NCBI GenBank assembly: GCA_019237595.1
Contig: JAFAGU010000167.1
Location: 1 to 6,833 of the forward strand
Length of the DNA stretch: 6,833 bases
DNA from: Betaproteobacteria bacterium
Lineage (GTDB): Bacteria > Pseudomonadota > Gammaproteobacteria > Burkholderiales > SG8-39
Direction of reading: 5' to 3'
In this document: positions 1 to 4,971 of the stretch, one piece after another
Layout: each line of letters starts with the position of its first letter
Position numbering within the stretch: position 1 is the stretch's first letter
Position numbers and translations under genes: made by a program
Notes under the pieces: generated by a model
What the model was told of the DNA's origin: nothing
What the model saw: the letters and a program-made list of their open reading frames with translations, nothing else
The model's database searches: none

Positions 1-44
1 AGTGCGCCGGCAGCAGCGAAAGCGAGGAACCGGCGGCGATTCAT
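1..44 (-). CDS. N-terminus of a Tat-exported protein, probably sulfide dehydrogenase flavoprotein (FccB/SoxF-like), partial
   Basis: Only the first 14 codons are inside the window. The minus strand reads MNRRRFLAFAAAGAL (the last residue is fixed by two bases of its codon). The RRRFL segment followed by an alanine-rich hydrophobic stretch is a twin-arginine translocation signal, so the product is probably folded, with cofactor, before export to the periplasm. Its ATG overlaps the TGA of the preceding cytochrome c gene (ATGA), so the two are probably translationally coupled. In flavocytochrome c sulfide dehydrogenases, a small cytochrome gene is followed by a flavoprotein gene with just such a Tat signal, which is why I favour that identity. 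No catalytic region is visible. Another Tat-exported oxidoreductase partner of the cytochrome is possible. Confidence 0.6.
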   Translation of the reverse strand, partial: MNRRRFLAFAAAGA

Positions 45-343
45 GGTTTCTGCGCGGCGAAGAACGCGGCCATGCGCTCGACCTCGCCCGCGGAATAGCC
101 GCGCGCCAGCTGCTGCATCACCGTGGCCGGGCGCTTTCCATCGCGGAATGCCTGCATGGCAGCGACGATGTCTGCAGCGCGCCGCCCGGCTAGCGACCCC
201 GGCTCCGGCGTCGAGCTGCGACCTTCGGTGCCATGGCAGGAGGCGCAGGTGGCCGCAAGCAAGCGCGCCGTGCCGGCCGTTTCCTGCGCGTGCGCGGACA
301 GGGCGCTGGCGAGGAGCAGTGCCGTCGAAAGCGGGCGAAGCAT
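41..343 (-). CDS. Small periplasmic monohaem cytochrome c (class I, FccA-like)
   Basis: A 100-residue precursor. A Sec signal peptide covers about residues 1-19 (MLRPLSTALLLASALSAHA, probable cleavage after AHA). The haem-attachment motif is C33-A-S-C36-H37. M76, in the segment ATVMQQLARGYS, is the likely distal axial ligand. The C-terminal helix (GEVERMAAFFAAQ) is typical of class I c-type cytochromes. The TVM...GYS...E...MAAFFA pattern resembles the cytochrome subunit of flavocytochrome c sulfide dehydrogenase, and the overlapping downstream gene with a Tat signal supports a sulfide-oxidising pair. An electron-transfer role in the periplasm is secure; the partner is inferred. I chose the ATG at 343 because GGAGG (353-349) lies 5 nt upstream of it. 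An in-frame ATG at 355 would add four residues, but it sits directly on the terminator U-tract and has no ribosome binding site. No promoter is obvious between clpA and this gene. Confidence 0.88.
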   Translation of the reverse strand: MLRPLSTALLLASALSAHAQETAGTARLLAATCASCHGTEGRSSTPEPGSLAGRRAADIVAAMQAFRDGKRPATVMQQLARGYSAGEVERMAAFFAAQKP

Positions 344-348
344 GCGGG

Positions 349-353
349 CCTCC
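349..353 (-). promoter_or_regulatory. Shine-Dalgarno GGAGG that decides the cytochrome start
   Basis: On the minus strand GGAGG is followed by a 5-nt spacer and ATG at 343. It begins only 3 nt after the last T of the clpA terminator tract. This supports the shorter start and shows how tightly the gene abuts the terminator. Confidence 0.75.
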
Positions 354-356
354 ATG

Positions 357-383
357 AAAAAAGGCCGCCCGCGGGCGGCCTTT
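357..383 (-). terminator. Rho-independent terminator downstream of clpA
   Basis: A perfect self-complementary core GGCCGCCCGCGGGCGGCC occupies 363-380, flanked by AAA/TTT that extend the palindrome to 360-383. Read on the minus strand, the hairpin is followed by six T residues (362-357), as in an intrinsic terminator. It starts 18 nt past the clpA stop codon. In the opposite direction there are only three T residues, so it should act mainly on clpSA transcripts. The core is identical to the terminator between csp and icd. Confidence 0.9.
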
Positions 384-401
384 CCTGCGGCGAGCCTCCG
401 C

Positions 402-2663
402 CTAGACGACGGCGGCCGCTTCCTCCTCGAACTTGAGGACGATCTTCTCGGCGTCGCCGAGGTCGATCGTGACCTTGCCGCCGTGCTGCAGCTTGCCGAA
501 GAGCAGCTCGTCGGCAAGCGCCCGCCGGATCGTGTCCTGGATGAGCCGCGCCATGGGTCGCGCGCCCATGAGCGGGTCGAAGCCCTTCTTCGCAAGATGC
601 TCCTTCAGCGCCTGCGTGAAGCTCGCCTCGACCTTCTTCTCGGCGAGCTGCTCGTCGAGCTGCATGAGGAACTTCTCGACCACGCGCATGATGATGTCGT
701 GGTCGAGCGCGCGGAAGGAGATGATCGCGTCGAGCCTGTTGCGGAACTCCGGCGTGAACATGCGCTTGATCGCCTCCATCTCGTCGCCGATGGCCTTGTT
801 GGCGGCGAAGCCCATCGTGTTGCGGGCGAGCGATTCCGCGCCCGCGTTCGTCGTCATGACGATCACGACGTTTCGGAAGTCGGCCTTGCGCCCGTTGTTG
901 TCGGTGAGGGTCCCGTGGTCCATCACCTGCAGGAGGATGTTGAAGATGGCGGGGTGGGCCTTCTCGATCTCGTCGAGGAGGAGCACGGAGTAGGGCTTCT
1001 TGGTGATCGCTTCCGTCAGCAGGCCGCCCTGCTCGAAGCCGACGTATCCCGGCGGCGCGCCGATGAGGCGCGAGACCGCGTGGCGCTCCATGTACTCGGA
1101 CATGTCGAACCGGATGAGCTCGATGCCCATGCAGTAAGCAAGCTGCCGCGCGACCTCTGTCTTGCCGACGCCCGTGGGCCCGGAGAAGAGGAAGCTGCCA
1201 ATCGGCTTCTGCGGGTTGCCCAGGCCCGAGCGCGCCATCTTGATGGCGGCCGCGAGCGCGTCGATCGCCGCGTCCTGGCCGAACACGACCGCTTTCAAAT
1301 CCCTGTCCAGATTGGCGAGCGCGCTCCGGTCGTCCGTGGAAACACTGCGCGGGGGGATGCGGGCGATCTTGGCAATGATCTCCTCGATCTCGGGCTTGCC
1401 GATGATTTTCTTCTGCTTAGCCTTGGGCGCGATGCGCTGGGCGGCGCCGGCCTCGTCGATCACGTCGATCGCCTTGTCGGGGAGGTGCCGGTCGTTGATG
1501 TAGCGCGCGGAGAGCTCGGCGGCGGTGGTGAGCGCGTTGGCCGTGTACTTCACGCTGTGGTGCGCCTCGAAGCGCGACTTGAGGCCCTTGAGGATCTCGA
1601 CGGTCTCGTCGACCGAGGGCTCGATGACGTCGATCTTCTGGAAGCGCCGGGAAAGCGCGTGGTCCTTCTCGAACACGCCGCGGTACTCGTTGTAGGTCGT
1701 CGCGCCGATGCACTTGAGCTGGCCGGTGGAGAGCACGGGCTTGAGGAGGTTCGAGGCGTCGAGCGTCCCGCCCGAGGCGGCGCCTGCGCCGATAACCGTG
1801 TGGATCTCGTCGATGAAGAGGATCGCGTTCGGGTTGTCGACGAGCTGCTTCAGCACGGCCTTCAGGCGCTGCTCGAAGTCGCCGCGGTACTTCGTGCCGG
1901 CGAGGAGCGCCCCCATGTCGAGCGCGTAAACGGTGCACTTGGCGAGCAGGTCGGGAACGCTCCCCTCCACGATGCGGCGAGCGAGCCCCTCTGCGATGGC
2001 CGTCTTCCCCACGCCGGCCTCGCCCACGAGGAGCGGGTTGTTCTTGCGGCGCCGGCAGAGCGTCTGCACGACGCGCTCGAGCTCCTTGTCGCGGCCGATG
2101 AGCGGGTCGATCTTTCCGGCGAGCGCGAGCGCGTTCAGGTTCTGCGTGTAGTTGTCGAGCGGGCTGTTCGAGCTCTCCGCCTGGCCCTCCTGCTCGGCCT
2201 CCTGCTCCGACTTGCCCTGCGCGGCGGCCGGCGTCTTGGTGATGCCGTGCGAGATGTAGTTCACGACGTCCAGCCGCGCGATGCCCTGCTGCTGCAGGAA
2301 GTACACGGCGTGGGAATCCTTCTCGCCGAAAATGGCGACGAGGACGTTCGCCCCCGTGACCTCCTTCTTGCCGGAGGACTGGACGTGCAGGATCGCGCGC
2401 TGGATGACGCGCTGGAAGCCCAGCGTCGGCTGGGTATCGACCTCGCGGTCGGCCGCGATGCGGGGCGTCTGCTCGGTGATGTGCTGCGTCAGGTTCTTGC
2501 GCAGCTCGTCCATGTTGGCGCCGCAGGCGCGCAGGACCTCGGCCGCCGTGGGGTTGTCGAGGAGCGCGAGCAGCAGGTGTTCCACGGTGATGAACTCGTG
2601 GCGCTTCTGCCGCGCCTCGACGAACGCCATGTGAAGACTGACCTCAAGCTCCTGCGCAATCAT
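402..2663 (-). CDS. clpA: ATP-dependent Clp protease ATP-binding subunit ClpA
   Basis: A 753-residue AAA+ unfoldase (E. coli ClpA has 758) that unfolds substrates and feeds them to the ClpP peptidase in the cytoplasm. The N-domain (about 1-142) begins MIAQELEVSLHMAFVEARQK and is followed by an Ala/Gln/Glu-rich linker (about 143-168). D1 has Walker A GEAGVGKT (214-221), pore loop KYRG (258-261), Walker B ILFIDE (281-286) and an arginine pair at 339-340. D2 has Walker A GPTGVGKT (495-502), pore loop GYVG (539-542), Walker B LLLDE and sensor-2 GAR (700-702). The ClpP-docking loop reads M617-G618-F619, where E. coli has IGL. The frame is open further upstream, but this ATG has AAGGA (2673-2669) 5 nt ahead and matches the family N-terminus, so the 44-codon extension is rejected. 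The gene follows clpS after 46 nt, probably as an operon. No clpP is present here. Confidence 0.98.
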   Translation of the reverse strand: MIAQELEVSLHMAFVEARQKRHEFITVEHLLLALLDNPTAAEVLRACGANMDELRKNLTQHITEQTPRIAADREVDTQPTLGFQRVIQRAILHVQSSGKKEVTGANVLVAIFGEKDSHAVYFLQQQGIARLDVVNYISHGITKTPAAAQGKSEQEAEQEGQAESSNSPLDNYTQNLNALALAGKIDPLIGRDKELERVVQTLCRRRKNNPLLVGEAGVGKTAIAEGLARRIVEGSVPDLLAKCTVYALDMGALLAGTKYRGDFEQRLKAVLKQLVDNPNAILFIDEIHTVIGAGAASGGTLDASNLLKPVLSTGQLKCIGATTYNEYRGVFEKDHALSRRFQKIDVIEPSVDETVEILKGLKSRFEAHHSVKYTANALTTAAELSARYINDRHLPDKAIDVIDEAGAAQRIAPKAKQKKIIGKPEIEEIIAKIARIPPRSVSTDDRSALANLDRDLKAVVFGQDAAIDALAAAIKMARSGLGNPQKPIGSFLFSGPTGVGKTEVARQLAYCMGIELIRFDMSEYMERHAVSRLIGAPPGYVGFEQGGLLTEAITKKPYSVLLLDEIEKAHPAIFNILLQVMDHGTLTDNNGRKADFRNVVIVMTTNAGAESLARNTMGFAANKAIGDEMEAIKRMFTPEFRNRLDAIISFRALDHDIIMRVVEKFLMQLDEQLAEKKVEASFTQALKEHLAKKGFDPLMGARPMARLIQDTIRRALADELLFGKLQHGGKVTIDLGDAEKIVLKFEEEAAAVV

Positions 2664-2668
2664 CTCGT

Positions 2669-2673
2669 TCCTT
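2669..2673 (-). promoter_or_regulatory. Shine-Dalgarno AAGGA for clpA
   Basis: Minus-strand AAGGA lies 5 nt before the ATG at 2663. It fixes the clpA start and rules out the longer open frame beginning at 2795, which would overlap the end of clpS. Confidence 0.75.
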
Positions 2674-2709
2674 GCCTTTCGTGTTCCCCGCCCATCAATT
2701 TCCGTACCG

Positions 2710-3015
2710 TCAGGTCTCTTCCATGACGCACTGTAGCGGATGTTGGTGCTTCCTGGAGTATGCCGCGACTTGCTCCACTTTGGTGTACGCGACATCCCGC
2801 GGATAGACCCCGCAGACGCCGATGCCTTCCCGGTGCACCTTCAGCATGATCTGCGTCGCCCGCTCGCGGGTCATGGCGAAGAACTTCTGCAAGACCACCA
2901 CGACGAACTCCATGGGCGTGTAGTCGTCGTTGAGCAGCATGACCTTGAACATCGGGGGAGGCTTCAGCTTGCTGCGCTGTGCCTCGAGAAGGGTGTCGTC
3001 CTTGAACTGCGCCAT
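2710..3015 (-). CDS. clpS: ATP-dependent Clp protease adaptor ClpS
   Basis: A 101-residue N-recognin that binds proteins with bulky hydrophobic N-terminal residues (N-end rule) and hands them to the ClpA N-domain; it also restrains ClpA autodegradation in E. coli. A short flexible N-terminal tail (about 1-17), which ClpA needs for substrate delivery, precedes the core. The core has KPPPMFKVMLLNDDYTPMEF (about 18-37), with the substrate-pocket residues N29, D30, D31, T33 and M35, and H61 in the LKVHREG helix. Near the C-terminus HPLQC matches the family HPLLC. Length agrees with the E. coli protein (106). The ATG at 3015 is preceded by AAGG (3023-3020) with a short 4-nt spacer. The stop is 46 nt from clpA, the usual clpS-clpA operon order. 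Confidence 0.97.
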   Translation of the reverse strand: MAQFKDDTLLEAQRSKLKPPPMFKVMLLNDDYTPMEFVVVVLQKFFAMTRERATQIMLKVHREGIGVCGVYPRDVAYTKVEQVAAYSRKHQHPLQCVMEET

Positions 3016-3141
3016 GCCGCCTTGTCACACGCCTCCCGGGCCCCTGTCGGTGGGACATGCACTCGCGCCGCCCGTTCCCGCTTCGTGCGGCGGGTGCCGC
3101 TTGGCCGACCTTGACCCGGAAGCGCCCATTTGCCTCGGGCT

Positions 3142-3170
3142 ATCCTAATCAATCGGGGGGGTGGGTGCAA
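3142..3170 (-). promoter_or_regulatory. Candidate sigma-70 promoter of clpSA
   Basis: On the minus strand TTGCAC (3170-3165) is followed after 17 nt by TAGGAT (3147-3142), which would start transcription near 3135 and give a leader of about 120 nt before clpS. The -35 match is weak (3/6) and the -10 match moderate (4/6). A run of seven C residues (G on the plus strand, 3155-3161) lies inside the spacer. No convincing sigma-32 heat-shock promoter was found. Confidence 0.35.
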
Positions 3171-3173
3171 TGC

Positions 3174-3193
3174 GCCGGCGGGCCTCCGCCGGC
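3174..3193. repeat. GC-rich inverted repeat between the clpS and csp promoters
   Basis: GCCGGCGG (3174-3181) and CCGCCGGC (3186-3193) are perfect complements around a 4-nt loop. No T-tract follows on either strand, so it does not look like a terminator. It lies just upstream of the candidate clpS promoter, inside the 412-nt region 3016-3427 that has no credible gene. It could be a regulator-binding dyad or simply GC-rich sequence. Confidence 0.4.
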
Positions 3194-3262
3194 CGGCGAA
3201 AACGTGGTTTTTCACGGCCTTGCGCGCGGGACCGCAGGCTTTTTCCGGCGGACTGACGGCCC

Positions 3263-3291
3263 TTGACGACACCTGCCTCTGCGCGTAAAAG
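3263..3291 (+). promoter_or_regulatory. Candidate sigma-70 promoter of csp
   Basis: TTGACG (3263-3268, 5/6 of consensus) and TAAAAG (3286-3291, 4/6) are separated by 17 nt. Transcription would begin near 3298, giving a leader of about 130 nt. Long leaders of this order are known for E. coli cspA, where they contribute to cold regulation. Confidence 0.5.
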
Positions 3292-3319
3292 GCAGCCTGT
3301 GTTTGGATTCAGGCTGTCT
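3290..3319 (+). promoter_or_regulatory. Inverted repeat at the csp promoter/start region
   Basis: CAGCCTG (3293-3299) and CAGGCTG (3310-3316) are perfect complements around a 10-nt AT-rich loop. As RNA, the stem extends to 10 pairs (3290-3299 with 3310-3319), including one G-U. It overlaps the end of the proposed -10 box and the predicted start, so it is either an operator dyad or, if transcription starts further upstream, a leader hairpin. Confidence 0.45.
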
Positions 3320-3427
3320 GTTTCGCCATCAGTTGAGTGCTGAAGGGGCGGCGGGGCTGGGGACTTCCAGGCATGGCTCGGGTCGATACGCCCGGTAGCT
3401 CAATCAACGAAAAGTCAGGGAGAGCAG
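3298..3427 (+). promoter_or_regulatory. Predicted long 5' leader of csp mRNA, G-rich
   Basis: The region between the predicted transcription start and the csp ATG contains no credible coding sequence. It has a strongly G-rich block at 3345-3362 (runs of 4, 2, 4 and 4 G separated by 1-2 nt) and a small hairpin, CGGGT (3379-3383) with GCCCG (3390-3394) and a 6-nt loop. It ends with the ribosome binding site AGGGAG (3417-3422), 5 nt from the start codon. By analogy with csp leaders it may control temperature-dependent translation; no match to a named RNA family is claimed. Confidence 0.45.
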
Positions 3428-3634
3428 ATGGCAACAGGCACCGTGAAGTGGTTCAACGACGCGAAAGGCTACGGCTTCATCACGCCGGACGACGGCAGCG
3501 AAGACCTTTTCGCGCATTTTTCGGCGATCAACATGTCGGGCTTCAAGACCCTGAAAGAGGGCCAGAAGGTGAGCTTCGACGTCGTGCAGGGGCCCAAGGG
3601 CAAGCAGGCCTCCAACATCCAGAAGAGCGGCTGA
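3428..3634 (+). CDS. cspA: Cold-shock domain protein (CspA family, CspD-like context)
   Basis: A 68-residue single cold-shock domain, the usual length for the family. It starts MATGTVKWFNDAKGYGFI, with the RNP1 motif KGYGFI (13-18) and an RNP2 motif in the form LFAHF; the conserved aromatic residues W8, F9, Y15, F17, F28 and F31 are present. Such proteins bind single-stranded RNA and DNA and melt mRNA secondary structure. The ribosome binding site AGGGAG is 5 nt from ATG. The segment EDLFAHFSAI, the TLKEGQ block and QGPKG resemble E. coli CspD more than CspA, and divergence from clpS-clpA matches the E. coli cspD locus. It lacks CspD's C-terminal extension, so the symbol is given by family only. 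Cold or stationary-phase control is possible but cannot be read from the coding sequence. Confidence 0.95.
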   Translation: MATGTVKWFNDAKGYGFITPDDGSEDLFAHFSAINMSGFKTLKEGQKVSFDVVQGPKGKQASNIQKSG

Positions 3635-3654
3635 ACGCCACCGCCTAGAAAATC

Positions 3655-3682
3655 AAAAGGCCGCCCGCGGGCGGCCTTTTTT
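3655..3682. terminator. Bidirectional intrinsic terminator between convergent csp and icd
   Basis: The palindrome GGCCGCCCGCGGGCGGCC (3659-3676) is extended by AAAA/TTTT to a perfect 26-bp inverted repeat. On the plus strand six T residues follow (3677-3682), ending csp; on the minus strand TTTT and then GATTTTC follow, ending icd. The 64-nt convergent gap holds nothing else. Its minus strand is identical over 27 nt to the plus strand of the clpA terminator. Confidence 0.92.
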
Positions 3683-3698
3683 GTTGGTTCCCGGGCGG

Positions 3699-4955
3699 CT
3701 ACATCCGCTCGATCAGAGCCTGGCCGAAGCCCGAGCAGGAAACCTGCTTCGCGCCTTCCATGAGCCGGGCAAAGTCGTAAGTGACGATCTTCGCCTGAAT
3801 CGCCTTCTCGATGGAGCGGATGATCGCGTCGGCCGCCTGCGTCCAGCCCATATGGCGGAGCATCATCTCTGCCGAGAGGATCTCGGATCCGGGATTCACG
3901 TAGTCCTTGCCGGCGTACTTCGGCGCCGTGCCGTGCGTGGCTTCGAACATGGCGACCGTGTCGCTCAGGTTGGCGCCGGGCGCGATGCCGATCCCGCCCA
4001 CTTCGGCTGCGAGCGCATCCGAAAGGTAGTCGCCGTTGAGGTTCGTCGTGGCAAGCACGTCGTACTCCGCCGGACGCAGCAGGATCTGCTGCAGCATGGC
4101 GTCGGTGATGACGTCCTTCACGACGATGTCGGGCCCGCCCTTCGGATTTTTGAAGCTGTGCCAGGGTCCGCCGTCGACAGGCTTCGCGCCGAATTCGCGC
4201 ACCGCGAGCTGGTAGCCCCAGTCGCGGAACCCCCCCTCGGTGAACTTCTGGATGTTGCCCTTGTGCACGAGCGTCACGGACTTGCGCTTGTTGTCGATGG
4301 CGTACTGGTAGGCGCGCCGGATGAGCCGCTCCGAGCCCTCGATCGATACCGGCTTGATGCCGATTGCCGAGCTCTCCGGGAAGCGGATCTTCTTCACCTT
4401 CATTTCCTTGATCAGGAACTCGACGATCTTCTTCGCCTCGGCCGACTTCGCGGGCCACTCGATGCCGGCGTAGATGTCCTCCGCGTTCTCGCGGAAAATC
4501 ACCATGTCGACGTCCTCGGGCTTCTTGAGCGGCGAGGGCACGCCGGTGAACCAGCGCACCGGCCGCAGGCAGACGTAGAGGTCGAGCTCCTGGCGCAGCG
4601 CGACGTTGATGGAGCGGATGCCGCCGCCCACGGGCGTCGTGAGCGGTCCCTTGATCGACACCACGAACTCCTTGGACGCCTCGAGCGTCTCGTCGGGCAG
4701 CCAGACGTTCTCGCCGTAGATGCGGCAGGACTTCTCGCCCGCGAACATTTCCATCCAGACGATCTTCTTCTTCCCGCCGTACGCCTTCTTCACCGCCGCG
4801 TCGACGACCTTGAGCATCACCGGTGTGATGTCGACGCCGGTGCCGTCGCCCTCGATGTACGGAATGATGGGGTTGTCGGGGACGGAGAGGGAAAAGTCCT
4901 TGTTGACCTTGATCTTCTCGCCGCCGGAGGGAATCTTGATGTGTTTGTAGGCCAT
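3699..4955 (-). CDS. icd: NADP-dependent isocitrate dehydrogenase
   Basis: A 418-residue cytoplasmic TCA-cycle enzyme (E. coli Icd has 416) that oxidatively decarboxylates isocitrate to 2-oxoglutarate with NADPH formation. Isocitrate-binding residues are in GGGIRSINVALRQE (110-123: S115, N117, R121), with R131, R155, Y162 and K232. Metal-binding aspartates are D285, D309 and D313. NADP specificity is indicated by K346-Y347 and by Y393 and R397, equivalent to E. coli K344, Y345, Y391 and R395. S115 corresponds to E. coli S113, the residue phosphorylated by AceK at the glyoxylate branch point. The start MAYKHIKIPSGGEKI fits the family; the frame is open for 53 codons upstream, but those lie over the 3' end of the HupE-like gene. 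The ribosome binding site is poor (only GGG near the ATG). A TATAAT lies 10 nt upstream of the ATG. Confidence 0.98.
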   Translation of the reverse strand: MAYKHIKIPSGGEKIKVNKDFSLSVPDNPIIPYIEGDGTGVDITPVMLKVVDAAVKKAYGGKKKIVWMEMFAGEKSCRIYGENVWLPDETLEASKEFVVSIKGPLTTPVGGGIRSINVALRQELDLYVCLRPVRWFTGVPSPLKKPEDVDMVIFRENAEDIYAGIEWPAKSAEAKKIVEFLIKEMKVKKIRFPESSAIGIKPVSIEGSERLIRRAYQYAIDNKRKSVTLVHKGNIQKFTEGGFRDWGYQLAVREFGAKPVDGGPWHSFKNPKGGPDIVVKDVITDAMLQQILLRPAEYDVLATTNLNGDYLSDALAAEVGGIGIAPGANLSDTVAMFEATHGTAPKYAGKDYVNPGSEILSAEMMLRHMGWTQAADAIIRSIEKAIQAKIVTYDFARLMEGAKQVSCSGFGQALIERM

Positions 4956-4965
4956 GGGACCCGTA

Positions 4966-4971
4966 ATTATA
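4966..4971 (-). promoter_or_regulatory. Possible icd -10 box (TATAAT) spanning the upstream stop codon
   Basis: A perfect TATAAT on the minus strand contains the TAA stop of the HupE-like gene. Transcription from it would start near 4959, leaving a leader of only about 4 nt before the icd ATG. No good -35 element is found 16-18 nt upstream, so this may be chance. Confidence 0.3.

Noticed and set aside
123..2726. Very long plus-strand open frame (867 codons) opposite clpA
   Set aside because: It is the mirror of a GC-rich, codon-biased gene: composition is Arg/Leu/Val/Asp/Glu-skewed, no domain is recognisable, and it runs across the clpA terminator and clpA start. The minus-strand reading is an unmistakable ClpA.
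2664..2795. 44-codon N-terminal extension of ClpA
   Set aside because: It overlaps the 3' end of clpS, is unlike any ClpA N-terminus, and the internal ATG at 2663 has a good AAGGA site and the family start MIAQELEVSL.
3174..3213. GC hairpin followed by a GGTTTTT stretch considered as a terminator
   Set aside because: The T stretch begins about 17 nt after the stem and no gene ends upstream of it; both flanking genes are divergent.
3057..3266. Small plus-strand open frame (69 codons) in the clpS-csp divergent region
   Set aside because: No ribosome binding site, no recognisable motif, covers both candidate promoters, and the translation looks random (Pro/Gly/Arg-rich).
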